From NCBI RefSeq assembly GCF_021134715.1, contig NC_060026.1, positions 4,960,001-5,024,000 on the forward strand: a DNA stretch of 64,000 nt. Direction: 5' to 3'. The position numbers and the translations under genes are program-made. This DNA is from Daphnia pulex. Lineage: Eukaryota > Arthropoda > Branchiopoda > Diplostraca > Daphniidae. Under the pieces are notes generated by a model. That model did no database searches. It was not told where the DNA came from and saw only the letters and a list, made by a program, of their open reading frames with translations. This document shows positions 10,845 to 22,740 of the stretch, in pieces (within the stretch, counting starts at the first letter, position 1; every line of letters begins with the position of its first letter).

Positions 10845-11174
10845 TGTCATGTACAGTTTAGTACAGACGTCGAGCTTAGAGACAATTCTGGGAAATTACG
10901 ATAAGGGGACGACTGACGACGATGACATAAGGTCACCTTGGTTCCCTCTACTTTAAAGACGACCCCCTGTAGACTTAAGGTAGACGAGTTTGGCCCTGAC
11001 TGGTGTGTGGGTCTCCCGTTTTGACTGGTGTTGGGCACTGTCGTCGGTCTGTAGTGACGGCAGTGCATGTGCTTTGGCGGAGGCTGGGCTCGTGCAATCG
11101 TGGAGCCAGCTCCGTGAAACTGCAGCACTGGTCGGCCACAGCAACATGAAGCCCGCATAGGCCCGGCCGTGACA
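10845..11174 (+). repeat. 3' LTR of the young non-autonomous element
   Basis: Second copy of the 330-bp repeat, preceded by a polypurine tract and followed by the ATAT duplication. Confidence 0.88.
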
Positions 11175-11178
11175 ATAT

Positions 11179-11862
11179 TATTATAAAGCATTTAAATAAT
11201 AATAGCTAATTATTTATTCTGAAAGTTTTACTGGTGACGTAGTAGGCTGCAAAGCTACATAAACCTTGGAAGCCATCTATTTTTTACACCAATATATGAT
11301 AATGTCACAAAAGATTGGTCCAAATAAACGATCTGATACATTACTTATTTTTTATGGAATGTGCATTCGAGTACGCTAATAATAAAACACCTATTCTTCT
11401 TAATTTTAGATAAGAATTGCATCATACAGAACGACTGAAGATAACAATCGCCGACTAAAACTTCAGAAATATACAGTACAGTTTAGATCGTTTACGTCGA
11501 CACACTTACACGATCTACCGCGGCCCGTGACCAAAAATTGCTCCGAATCAATGTTGATACCTATTCTCTGATCATTTCGAACCGTTGGGGCACTTCAGTA
11601 ATCAGTTGTCAGTTAACAACAATCAGTCGATAATGCCAAACTCCTTAGTCCTTACTACGAAGACGCGGAGAGAACAAAAAAATTCAATATCACCAGGAAA
11701 TAGTAGTAAACATGGCGAATTGCAGTAAAAATTTGAGCGGTAAATTTTTTTGTTACTTTGGCGCTTCATAAAACTTGTCATAGACGTATCTCTTTCAATT
11801 GATTTGAAAAGTAGCGGGAAAATAGAAAACTCAGCTCCATCTGCTGGGGATTTGAATTGAAA
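11179..11862. other. Upstream region of the GFER gene
   Basis: No gene seen; presumably holds the promoter of the sulfhydryl oxidase gene. No TATA box is convincing. Confidence 0.35.
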
Positions 11863-12643
11863 ATGGCGAGTCAACAAAGCGAGGATTTTTCCCCCCACGG
11901 AAATAAAGGGATAAAAAAACCTTGTCGAGCATGTTCAGATTTTAAAACATGGACTACCAATTTAAACCAAAATGCCAATGTTCAGGAGAAAATGAATAGT
12001 CAGGTAAACTGTTATGTACTATCTTCTTTTTTTAACTACTGCTCTTACCCAATCATATCCTTTTCTAAGTTTTGTTAGGATGCATCAAAGGAACATTATT
12101 ACTGTTACATTACTGAGATCCTCAAAATGCTAATTAATCAACTTCCAATGTTTTTATATTTTGAATAGATTCCTCAATCTACTGCTGCTGAAACAAAGTC
12201 AAGTTTTCTGACAAAGTCTTCACACACAGTAGAGAAAACATTTCCAGAATGCCCCTTGGATCGTCAACAATTGGGCAGAAACTCTTGGAGTGTTCTCCAC
12301 ACAATAGCTGCATATTATCCTGAAACACCTACTGTTGATCAACAGAAGGACATGGTTCAATTCATGGCACTGTTTACAAAATTCTATCCATGCACTGATT
12401 GTTCTGAAGATTTCAAAGAGCGGTAAGTGAAACAGCTTATTTGTGAAGAAAACTTGCTTACAATTTTTGTTTTCCTATAGATTGATTGCAAACCCACCTG
12501 CAACACAGAACAATTTTATACTATCTCAGTGGCTATGTGCCATGCACAATGAAGTTAATGTTAAGCTAGGGAAACCAGAATTTGATTGTAGTTTAGTTAA
12601 CCAGAGATGGCGAAATGGATGGAAGGATGGATCATGTGATTAG
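11863..12643 (+). CDS. GFER: FAD-linked sulfhydryl oxidase ALR/Erv1 (GFER homologue)
   Basis: Three exons, 11863-12003, 12169-12422 and 12481-12643, all with GT-AG junctions and matching phases, give 185 residues. Family role: flavin-dependent oxidation of thiols in the mitochondrial intermembrane space, handing electrons from MIA40/CHCHD4 to cytochrome c. Seen in the sequence: the N-terminal [12 protein letters not shown] with its CxxC shuttle pair, the core [17 protein letters not shown], the FAD-proximal redox pair [10 protein letters not shown], the FAD-binding [15 protein letters not shown], and a C-terminal [12 protein letters not shown] that is nearly that of vertebrate ALR. The start is the ATG at 11863, the first in frame. 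The whole family signature is present and no break is seen. NSMCE2 follows on the same strand 1.1 kb later, with no sign of functional linkage. Confidence 0.95.
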
Positions 12644-13773
12644 CTTGTACAATGTATTCTCTATCATTCAAAAGTGTTCCTCTATGATACAACAATACAC
12701 TAAATTAATATTTTGGATTCTGATGAAATCTGATATATTTCGCTGCATCTGGATCATCATCTCTTTTAACTGTAAATTTAAACATAATAATAGCATTAGT
12801 ATTATACCACAATACACCTACTGTATATCCTGACTTTACCTATATAATGATCTTTAAAAGGTCTTGATACTTCCATCTTCGACGATCGATAGACTCCATA
12901 ACTAGCTAAGCAAATCCCTTTATAGAAAATAATCATGTAGATGTCATGTAGAAAATAATGTGTGTCTACTGTGTCAATGATAAATTGGTTTAACTGTGTG
13001 AATTATTTAGAAACATTACCCGAAATTGTAAGACACATTCCTATCATAATATCAGGAACCTCGATACATCCTCGTCGAAATAACTGAACGACTGTAAACA
13101 GATCAGATTTATACTTGCATTAGTAATTTTCGTACTTTTTAGAAATCAAAATCTCAAGTCAGATGTGCAAATACTTTTCGAACTGGATTGAGCAGCAGCC
13201 ATGACTTGTTTTTTTTTTAAGTTTTTTTCACGAGGAAACTCTTCGTCTTCGCTCGAGATTGCTTCGGTATTCAGCGAAGGTGCTGCAACCTAGGTTTCTT
13301 AACCCACACTATAGATTTTCGACTTTCGGCTGACAGTCACTAGGCGGCTCAACAGCGCTGCCCTCGCGCTGCCCCCTTCCAGGTATTTAGGTCGTTGGTA
13401 TTTGCCTCAATTACCTTACGTTTCGTAACAGAAAAACAGTTAATAATTAAGAAAATTTTATCTAGACCGGCGCGCCACAAATTACAATAAGAATAAGCAT
13501 TTTTCAACCATGATTGCATGCAGAAGGTCAGAGAGATTTCTAAAAAAACATGTTTTCTTATTTTGACCGTTAGATGGCAGAAAATAAAGAGGGAGAAATA
13601 CAGAGGTAAAAAAAGTGGGAGGAGGTAAAAAAAAATTGAGTTTTTAAATTTCAATCCTTTTGCTCACTAAAGCTGAAGTCAGTTACTAGAAGAATAATTG
13701 AAAAAAGTAAAATCTTCACCTGATTGTCATAAAGTGTTTGATAACAACCCTTCAAAGAGAAAATTTTACCAAA
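12644..13773. other. Spacer between GFER and NSMCE2 genes
   Basis: Holds the 3' UTR of GFER and the upstream region of NSMCE2; no additional gene is supported. Confidence 0.4.
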
Positions 13774-14609
13774 ATGGATCATAGACTTCCAGGTCCTAAT
13801 TCAAACATAGCTGAAAACATTAAACAGGCAAAAGAAAAGGTCATTCAAGTTTACGACATGCTGCCAAATTTTTGTTCAAATGAAGGTATACATTGAGTTG
13901 GTGCACATCAATTTTAAACTTTTCTTCATTAGTTGATTCTTACATATAGAAATTCCTGAATTACTGGATGACCTCCGAAGTGTAATGAAAGACTATGTCT
14001 TGCTCGACACAAAATACAAAGACCTTAAAACAAGCAAGCAGAAAGTAATTCAGTTATGCACTGAAAAAGTGAAGAAAGACATTGCAGAGGGTAGAGAAAG
14101 CTCAGTTGCTTTCGATGAAATCAATGAAGTAAGACTTTACTTATTAAACTTGTTAATCTATGGAAGCACACTTAAACAAGTTTTAATCTTTTATCTGTTC
14201 TACTGTTTAGTTGTTGAAAAATACTTTGAGAAATGAAATGGAGAAACATCATGAAGGGTTTTTGGAAAAAGATCCTTTGTACATCACTATGAAGAATTTT
14301 GGTGAAGATGAAATTAACAATGCAGAAGACCAAGCAATGAATAATGAAGACGACCTGGCAGTCACTGGAGAAACCATTCAGACAATTGATCCTTATTCAA
14401 AGAAAGAATTTTCTGATCCTGTTAAAAACCTGAACTGTAAACACACATATGAAAGGGAAATCATCATGGGACTGATAGCAACAAACTCGAAAACCCGATG
14501 TTATTGGATGGGATGCAACAATCGGGTGGCTATTAGAGCTGAACATCTCGTTTCTGATGATGAACTGAAACGTTACATAAATCGACTGAAAACAAGAGCG
14601 GCCATTTAA
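13774..14609 (+). CDS. NSMCE2: E3 SUMO-protein ligase NSE2 (SMC5/6 complex subunit)
   Basis: Three exons, 13774-13885, 13950-14128 and 14211-14609, with consistent GT-AG junctions, encode 229 residues, close to the usual 245 or so. The family is the Mms21/NSE2 subunit of the SMC5/6 complex, which SUMOylates chromatin proteins during recombinational DNA repair. Residues 1-140 are helical and charged, as expected for the SMC5-binding region. Residues from about 155 form an SP-RING: DPYSKKEFSDPVKNLNCKHT followed by YEREII and CYWMGCNN, supplying the Cys-His-Cys-Cys zinc ligands and the lone Ser position of this RING variant. The C-terminus LVSDDELKRYINRLK is also family-like. The ATG at 13774 opens the frame in good context (AAAATGG). 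Confidence 0.93.
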
Positions 14610-14889
14610 TTTTTGTTGGTTATTTGAATCCATTCCGCGAAATTTCTTCTCTTTGTACATGTCGTTCTTTCTCTTTTGAAAAGAGGAAGAAAAAAGTCTT
14701 TTTTAACACAGATAACTCTAAAAACCACTGTATGCATAAAGCGAATAAAGGAATTTTGAACCAGAGACGATAAAAGATTGAAACAAAGTCTAAAACAAAT
14801 AATATTTATATTGTTCAATCAAAGGTTTAATTAGTTCTTCATAATGAGGATTGTAAAGAAATAATATTCTCAGATCTGATCAAGTGAAG
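14610..14889. other. 3' flank of NSMCE2
   Basis: Presumed 3' UTR with an AATAAA-like signal (GCGAATAAAGG, near 14740); nothing else seen. Confidence 0.4.
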
Positions 14890-15128
14890 CAGGGGTGTGG
14901 AGAGATGGTTGCCAATGACCATGTTAAATTTCCCATAAGGGGATTCGACGGGAAGCTACTTATTTACTAGCGACTTTTGTGTGGAGGCATAGGGAGGTCT
15001 CTTTGAATCAACGCCATCTAGGCTGTTGCGACATATGGACATACAAAGAGACCTTTTAGTAAAATGAGCGAACGACCCCTTTTGGGAAATTTAACATGGT
15101 CATTGGCAACCATCTCTCCATACCCATG
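14890..15128. mobile_element. 239-bp inverted-repeat MITE
   Basis: About 50-bp arms are inverted copies (GGAGAGATGGTTGCCAATGA in both). The left end starts CAGGGGTG and the right end, inverted, CATGGGTA, reminiscent of hAT termini. No target duplication is clear and there is no coding. Confidence 0.6.
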
Positions 15129-16980
15129 ACTATAGTAAACTAATAGGTTTTTTTCGGGGGTTCCCAAAAAATTGTAATATTTTTTTTTAAAATGAACATT
15201 ATTTAAACTTACTTTCTAAGTAAGTACCTGAAAACAGTACGAAGTCGAACAATAGTCTTTCAGAAAATACCACTAAACATTTGTAGCTACAGAGTACAGA
15301 CCATTTTTAAATCTAAAGGTAACCGCAGAGCAAAAAGTCGTGCGACTCGTCGACTAGTGCGCACCCTAGTGGTGGTTTGGGGTTTGGAGAACTGCTGCTG
15401 CAAGTTTTTTTTATTCCGCTTACGAATCCATTTTTGCTGTAGGCTGACCTTTTTTTTGGTCAACTATAACACGTGACTAGCAGACCAATCACAAGATCTG
15501 TCCATATGGGTAATGGTTTATATGGGAAAAACGGGTCTGATACTGATACTCTGATTATAACAATTATTCATTGATTCTTTAAATAAATGAACTGAAAACC
15601 TAATGTACATTATAAAAATGTGTTCAAAATTTTGTTTACTTTCATTATCATTTACAATTTTTAACAAGCGATCCGCCACTCAAAGAGACCGTTTTGGGGG
15701 GTTTTTCATTACGCGGAAATCGTCGCTGGGGGTTATAAAAATAAACAAACAGATGGTTCCTGTGCAAATTTTTTTTCGCTAAGTAGATTGGAAAAAACCG
15801 CAATCGCCTAGCGTTTGTAGTTTGGGAGGTATTACCAAAAAAAAATCAAGGGGGGGGGGGTATCCGAAATTTTGACTTTTTTGGTTTTATGCAGCAGTTT
15901 TCTCGTAAACTGCTGCACCTATATATATAATAAAATTTTTTTAAATGATGGGATAGCCCACCTCTTCAAACATTTTTTATATTTTTTCAATACTTGGCTT
16001 AAAAGCCGAGATACAGTACCTACCTAAAGTTTGGGAACGCGCGAGAGAACCTTATGGAAAAAGGCGTTTTTCTCGGCGTTCCCAAAAATCCAATTTTCGT
16101 CGGATTACGATGAATTTTTTTTTGGCCGTAGCCATTGTGGTTATCATGAAGCTGATTTCTTTTGGATTTTTCCTAATAAGGGAAGGGTAGCTTTTGACTC
16201 AAGCCCTAAATTTGGGAACGCTCCGTAGAGCTTTTTATCAAATTAGGGTACTTTAAGGGGGGATAACTACAGAACGGGTAGAGCTAGGAAGATGCGGAAA
16301 ACTCTGAAATGAAGAGAACATTCTTCATTTTCAGATTTTTTGTGTCATATTGAATGTAGTCGGGTTGTCACCCCCTCATAAGGCCGCGTTTTCTCTGTTT
16401 AACAGAGAAAACGGCGCGCGGGGTGGAACTTGCGCTTGTCTAACAAAGGATTGTACCTACGTTTAGTGTCAAGCGTGATACAAATTTTAGTTCTCCTATC
16501 GGCCACAATGGTGCGTATCGGCGTAAACTGCGCATGACTTTTTTCTCGACTACTACTTTTTGATTGGAATACCATCTATATGTTAATTTTTAGAACCCCC
16601 AGTGACGAGTTCCGAATAATCAAAACCCCCCGAAACGATTTCTTTGAGTGTCGGATAAATGAATCACTTGTTAAATGAATTAACAGTTCAAAAAATCAGA
16701 CAGCTCAACAAAATATTAATATTCGAGCCGTGACTAAATCCGCAGTAGTCTTTAACAAAAATACATCCTGTTAAATAACCATAAACTATAAGCATGCAAG
16801 AACCCCCCCCCCCAAAAAAAAAAAAGAAATTACAAAACAATAAGTATATAATTTCCAAAGCAATTATACATATTTTATTTTCGCCAATGAAGTTTTATGG
16901 ACTGAGGAAGAACATAAAACAAAAGTTAACATTGCTAAGTTAATTATTTGCTGCAAGGTTTACATGGAAGAACTAATGTT
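15129..16980. other. Non-coding, no supported gene
   Basis: AT-rich with several homopolymer tracts. A 13-bp perfect palindromic stem (CGTTTTCTCTGTT and complement) lies at 16387-16413. The phrase TTTGGGAACGC recurs near 16030 and 16210, probably old repeat debris. Confidence 0.4.
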
Positions 16981-17167
16981 GTAAGCTCATCGTGTTAGAG
17001 AAACTCCCGTCTTTTACGGGAATTGACTGATGGTAACTAAAAACAACTGGAGTAAAAGAAAGCGGTAAACAAATATGCTAAAAAAACTTTCCCTTTCTCA
17101 ACTGACTCATAAGTGACCAACCATTCCATGTGAAAATATGTCATAGCAACAGTGAGATAATTAAAAG

Positions 17168-17175
17168 TATAAAAG
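17168..17175 (+). promoter_or_regulatory. TATA box of cuticle gene 1
   Basis: TATAAAAG 75 bases before the ATG, at the same spacing as in the other four units, although the surrounding promoter is diverged. Confidence 0.75.
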
Positions 17176-17242
17176 TCACATACATCCATTGTAAAATCCA
17201 TCAGTTACAAAATTGACTTAATCCGTTTGCCAGCTTTTACAA

Positions 17243-17893
17243 ATGAAGGTAACGAGTTATATTGGTGAAAATGGTTGAATCATGTTTTAAAACTAATTTG
17301 ATCTCATATAGTTCTTCATCTTCAACGCCCTCGTCTCTGTAGCCGTTGCCAAATCGGCTTACACAGCTCCGTCTTATGCTGCACTTGCTACCCAGGCGTA
17401 TTCGGCCCCAGCTTACTCGGCACCAATGTATTCATCACCCTCTTACGAAACCCACTATGTAAGTTCAGTTTCATTTTTTATTAAATCAATTTACTTTGTT
17501 AAAAAATATGAAATCAATGTCGGCCCCCTTATTTCATAGGTCGCTCAACCCTACAACTTTGACTGGGCTGTTAAGGAGGCTGGATACTATAATGATAACC
17601 TCGACTATTCTCATTCCGAGAGCAGTGACGGTAAAGTAACCACCGGAACGTACCATGTTGTTCTCCCCGATGGCCGCACCCAGATTGTCACCTACAGAGC
17701 TGACAGCTATGAATACGTTGCTAATGTCAAGTACGAAGGTGAAGCCAAGTACCCAGAATACAAACCTGCCTCATATGCCACACCCTCTTACTCTGCCCCC
17801 CGTGCCAACGTATATTCTTCCCCTGTCTACAATGCTCCTACCATGGCTGCACCAGTCTATTCTGCTCCTGCCCAGAAGGTTTCCGAGTACTAA
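17243..17893 (+). CDS. RR-type chitin-binding cuticle protein, copy 1
   Basis: Exons 17243-17248 (only Met-Lys), 17312-17458 and 17540-17893 give 168 residues. Signal peptide MKFFIFNALVSVAVA with cleavage before KSAY; secreted to the exoskeleton. Residues 18-51 are Tyr/Ala/Pro/Ser-rich. Residues about 56-115 are a Rebers-Riddiford chitin-binding domain (FDWAVKEAGY, SSDGKVTTGTYHVVLPDG, VTYRAD), closest to class RR-2, followed by a Pro/Tyr/Ala tail ending KVSEY. Unlike the other copies it has FNAL instead of FAAL in the signal, ALATQ for APATQ, and Glu for the domain's conserved Gly (ADSYEYVAN against ADSYGYVAN), so it is the odd member. The two-codon first exon is standard for arthropod cuticle genes. 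Confidence 0.93.
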
Positions 17894-18992
17894 CAGTGAA
17901 ATTTTTTTGAAAGAAAATTATATTTATTGGTGTAATTACTATGCATTATGTGCAAGTAATCGAAAAAAAAAATATGAATTCGAAATACAACGATTTTTAT
18001 CAGATTTTCGTTCGCTTTACCGACAAACAATAACTGAATTTTGTCTTGTGTCAGAAAATAAACAAATGACAACAAAAAGTATCGAACAAAGAGTGCTAGT
18101 TAAAAATCAGCAACCGCAAGTCAAATGTTTCTAAATATTGGAATGGGATTCTGGTTTAAAGATTCTCTTACAAAATAACTGCAGAGACCAAACTGTGATG
18201 CACATTTAAAATCTTTTTGTTTTCATAGGAACACTAAACATTTTATTATAGATGAATATTATTTTGAAGTCGCTGAGGCATTGAAAGCATCTAGTCAGGA
18301 TTCAAATATTGTTACTGTACTATCGTATTCCCATGATAAGAAAAACTGTATTCACTTTTATTAATTCAAATACCGGGCTTAATATAAAAAAGAAGAAACT
18401 GGGATTTCTGAAATAGCTATTAGCTTTTTGAATAAAAATTCGTAGCTCTATATGAAAGTGTAAACCGATTGATCCACATTAAGTGAAGAAAAAAGAAATA
18501 CCTGCCTATCACAATTAAACGAATCCTTCGACTCAGTAATGAACCGATAATATACATAGACATACAGGTAATTATTTATGCAAAAGATTTCTGCCAAGAA
18601 AGAGGTGTCGTTATTCCTATGAGTATGTGAACGTGTGTTTTTGTGACAGAGTACGAGTGCAAGGAAGGCTAATTTTAAATTTTGTTCTCTTTCCAGTTTT
18701 TTTATTTAATCTAATGAGATGCCGCAAGTCAAAGCAGTTTGTATATCCGTTATAATTATACGTATTATCTGATTCATGTTGGGGGAATTCCCATCTTTTA
18801 TAGGAGTTGACCTATTACCCTAAATGAAATCATGATTGAGAAGGTCACTTAGTAAAACTGGAGTGAACGTTAGCGGTAAAACGTCTTTGCTGAAATTAAA
18901 AATAAAACACTTTCCCTTTCTCAACGGACTCTTAGGTGACAGAACATTCCATGATTAAAAATATGTTTCAGCAACAGTGAGATAATTCAGGG

Positions 18993-19000
18993 TATAAAAG
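18993..19000 (+). promoter_or_regulatory. TATA box of cuticle gene 2
   Basis: TATAAAAG 75 bases before the ATG. Confidence 0.8.
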
Positions 19001-19067
19001 TCAGAAACATTGAATGTAAAATGCATCAGTTACCAAACTGTCTCAATCCGTTTCAAAACTTTTAAAC

Positions 19068-19731
19068 ATGAAGGTAAAAAAGTTTTATTGGTGAAAATGT
19101 TTGAAACATGTTGACGATAATTAGCTAAAACTAATTTGATTTCCTATAGTTCTTCATCTTCGCCGCCCTCGTCTCTGTAGCCGTTGCCAAATCGGCTTAC
19201 ACAGCTCCGTCTTATGCTGCACCTGCTACCCAGGCGTATTCGGCCCCAGCTTACTCGGCACCAATGTATTCATCACCCTCTTACGAAACCCACTATGTAA
19301 GTTCAGTTTCATTTTTTATTAAATCAATTTACTTTGTTAAAAAATATGAAATCAATGTCGGCCCCCTTATTTCATAGGTCGCTCAACCCTACAACTTTGA
19401 CTGGGCTGTTAAGGAGGCTGGATACTATAATGATAACCTCGACTATTCTCATTCCGAGAGCAGTGACGGTAAAGTAACCACCGGAACGTACCATGTTGTT
19501 CTACCCGATGGCCGCACCCAGATTGTCACCTACAGAGCTGACAGCTATGGATACGTTGCTAATGTCAAGTACGAAGGTGAAGCCAAGTACCCAGAATACA
19601 AACCTGCCTCATATGCCACACCCTCTTACTCTTCCCCCCGTGCCAACGTATATTCTTCCCCTGTCTACAATGCTCCTACCATGGCTGCACCAGTCTATTC
19701 TGCTCCTGCCCAGAAGGTTTCCGAGTACTAA
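19068..19731 (+). CDS. RR-type chitin-binding cuticle protein, copy 2
   Basis: Exons 19068-19073, 19150-19296 and 19378-19731; 168 residues. Signal MKFFIFAALVSVAVA, then AP/Y-rich linker, RR domain with the intact YRADSYGYVANV, and a Pro/Tyr tail reading SYSSPRANV. By eye the exons are the same as those of copies 3 and 4. Structural component of the cuticle; stage-specific transcription is expected for the family but not shown here. The shared TATA box and leader with copies 3-5 suggest joint regulation. Confidence 0.94.
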
Positions 19732-20828
19732 CAGTGAAATTTATTTGAAAGAAAATTATATTTATTGGTGTAATTACTATGCATTATGTGCAAGTAATCG
19801 AAAAAAAAATATGAATTCGAAATACAACGATTTTTATCAGATTTTCGTTCGTTTTACCGACAAACAATAACTGAATTTTGTCTTGTGTCAGAAAATAAAC
19901 AAATGACAACAATAAGTATCGAACAAAAAGTGCTAGTTAAAAATCAGCAACCGCAAGTCAAATGTTTCTAAATTTTGGAATGGGATTCTGGTTTAAAGAT
20001 TCTCTTACAAAATAACTGCAGAGACCAAACTGTGATGCACATTTAAAATCTTTTTGTTTTCATAGGAACACTAAACATTTTATTATAGATGAATATTATT
20101 TTGAAGTCGCTGAGGCATTGAAAGCATCTAGTCAGGATTCAAATATTGTTACTGTACTATCGTATTCCCATGATAAGAAAAACTGTATTCACTTTTATTA
20201 ATTCAAATACCGGGCTTAATATAAAAAAGAAGAAACTGGGATTTCTGAAATAGCTATTAGCTTTTTGAATAAAAATTCGTAGCTCTATATGAAAGTGTAA
20301 ACCGATTGATCCACATTAAGTGAAGAAAAAAGAAATACCTGCCGATCACAATTAAACGAATCCTTCGACTCAGTAATGAACCGATAATATACATAGACAT
20401 ACAGGTAATTATTTATGCAAAAGATTTCTGCCAAGAAAGAGGTGTCGTTATTCCTATGAGTATGTGAACGTGTGTTTTTGTGACAGAGTACGAGTGCAAG
20501 GAAGGCTAATTTTAATTTTATTCTCTTTCCAGTTTTTTTATTTAATCTAATGAGATGCCGCAAGTCAAAGCAGTTTGTATATCCATTATAATTATACATA
20601 TTATCTGATTCATGTTGGGGGAATTCCCATCTTTTATAGGAGTTGACCTATTACCCTAAATGAAATCATGATTGAGAAGGTCACTTAGTAAAACTGGAGT
20701 GAACGTTAGCGGTAAAACGCCTTTGCTGAAATTAAAAATAAAACACTTTCCCTTTCTCAACGGACTCTTAGGTGACAGAACATTCCATGATTAAAAATAT
20801 GTTTCAGCAACAGTGAGATAATTCAGGG

Positions 20829-20836
20829 TATAAAAG
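20829..20836 (+). promoter_or_regulatory. TATA box of cuticle gene 3
   Basis: TATAAAAG 75 bases before the ATG. Confidence 0.8.
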
Positions 20837-20903
20837 TCAGAAACATTGAATGTAAAATGCATCAGTTACCAAACTGTCTCAATCCGTTTCAAAACTTTTA
20901 AAC

Positions 20904-21567
20904 ATGAAGGTAAAAAAGTTTTATTGGTGAAAATGTTTGAAACATGTTGACGATAATTAGCTAAAACTAATTTGATTTCCTATAGTTCTTCATCTTCGCC
21001 GCCCTCGTCTCTGTAGCCGTTGCCAAATCGGCTTACACAGCTCCGTCTTATGCTGCACCTGCTACCCAGGCGTATTCGGCCCCAGCTTACTCGGCACCAA
21101 TGTATTCATCACCCTCTTACGAAACCCACTATGTAAGTTCAGTTTCATTTTTTATTAAATCAATTTACTTTGTTAAAAAATATGAAATCAATGTCGGCCC
21201 CCTTATTTCATAGGTCGCTCAACCCTACAACTTTGACTGGGCTGTTAAGGAGGCTGGATACTATAATGATAACCTCGACTATTCTCATTCCGAGAGCAGT
21301 GACGGTAAAGTAACCACCGGAACGTACCATGTTGTTCTACCCGATGGCCGCACCCAGATTGTCACCTACAGAGCTGACAGCTATGGATACGTTGCTAATG
21401 TCAAGTACGAAGGTGAAGCCAAGTACCCAGAATACAAACCTGCCTCATATGCCACACCCTCTTACTCTTCCCCCCGTGCCAACGTATATTCTTCCCCTGT
21501 CTACAATGCTCCTACCATGGCTGCACCAGTCTATTCTGCTCCTGCCCAGAAGGTTTCCGAGTACTAA
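20904..21567 (+). CDS. RR-type chitin-binding cuticle protein, copy 3
   Basis: Exons 20904-20909, 20986-21132 and 21214-21567; 168 residues with the same protein as copy 2 as far as I can read. The unit is exactly 1836 bp from copy 2. The spacer before it carries the derived form ATCCATTATA shared only with the spacer before copy 4, so copies 3 and 4 look like the products of the latest duplication step or of conversion. Confidence 0.94.
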
Positions 21568-22665
21568 CAGTGAAATTTATTTGAAAGAAAATTATATTTA
21601 TTGGTGTAATTACTATGCATTATGTGCAAGTAATCGAAAAAAAAATATGAATTCGAAATACAACGATTTTTATCAGATTTTCGTTCGTTTTACCGACAAA
21701 CAATAACTGAATTTTGTCTTGTGTCAGAAAATAAACAAATGACAACAATAAGTATCGAACAAAAAGTGCTAGTTAAAAATCAGCAACCGCAAGTCAAATG
21801 TTTCTAAATTTTGGAATGGGATTCTGGTTTAAAGATTCTCTTACAAAATAACTGCAGAGACCAAACTGTGATGCACATTTAAAATCTTTTTGTTTTCATA
21901 GGAACACTAAACATTTTATTATAGATGAATATTATTTTGAAGTCGCTGAGGCATTGAAAGCATCTAGTCAGGATTCAAATATTGTTACTGTACTATCGTA
22001 TTCCCATGATAAGAAAAACTGTATTCACTTTTATTAATTCAAATACCGGGCTTAATATAAAAAAGAAGAAACTGGGATTTCTGAAATAGCTATTAGCTTT
22101 TTGAATAAAAATTCGTAGCTCTATATGAAAGTGTAAACCGATTGATCCACATTAAGTGAAGAAAAAAGAAATACCTGCCGATCACAATTAAACGAATCCT
22201 TCGACTCAGTAATGAACCGATAATATACATAGACATACAGGTAATTATTTATGCAAAAGATTTCTGCCAAGAAAGAGGTGTCGTTATTCCTATGAGTATG
22301 TGAACGTGTGTTTTTGTGACAGAGTACGAGTGCAAGGAAGGCTAATTTTAAATTTTGTTCTCTTTCCAGTTTTTTTATTTAATCTAATGAGATGCCGCAA
22401 GTCAAAGCAGTTTGTATATCCATTATAATTATACATATTATCTGATTCATGTTGGGGGAATTCCCATCTTTTATAGGAGTTGACCTATTACCCTAAATGA
22501 AATCATGATTGAGAAGGTCACTTAGTAAAACTGGAGTGAACGTTAGCGGTAAAACGCCTTTGCTGAAATTAAAAATAAAACACTTTCCCTTTCTCAACGG
22601 ACTCTTAGGTGACAGAACATTCCATGATTAAAAATATGTTTCAGCAACAGTGAGATAATTCAGGG

Positions 22666-22673
22666 TATAAAAG
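22666..22673 (+). promoter_or_regulatory. TATA box of cuticle gene 4
   Basis: TATAAAAG 75 bases before the ATG. Confidence 0.8.
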
Positions 22674-22740
22674 TCAGAAACATTGAATGTAAAATGCATC
22701 AGTTACCAAACTGTCTCAATCCGTTTCAAAACTTTTAAAC

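Larger units (their letters stand above)
8745..11174 (+). mobile_element. Young non-autonomous LTR element (TRIM/LARD-like)
   Basis: Two direct repeats of 330 bp (8745-9074 and 10845-11174) differ by one base, start TGTCA and end TGACA, and are flanked by the 4-base duplication ATAT (8741-8744, 11175-11178). A candidate primer-binding site (TGGTGGAGATGCAGGG) starts three bases after the left repeat, and a polypurine tract (AAGGAGGGGAAAA, 10832-10844) abuts the right one. The 1.77-kb interior shows no gag, protease, polymerase or integrase. Structure is whole but without genes, so it would depend on a partner. Family (Gypsy or other) not decidable; near-identical repeats imply very recent insertion. 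Confidence 0.85.

Noticed and set aside
16031-16228. 65-codon plus frame
   Set aside because: Sits in repeat debris with the phrase TTTGGGAACGC; no domain or splice support.
16387-16413. 13-bp palindromic stem as a terminator or RNA hairpin
   Set aside because: No transcript context and no U tract; chance or repeat remnant.
17655-18134. A 106-159 codon frame repeated in each cuticle unit (also near 19493, 21329, 23166 and 25004)
   Set aside because: It lies out of frame over exon 3 and the 3' UTR; the RR-domain frame is clearly the real one.
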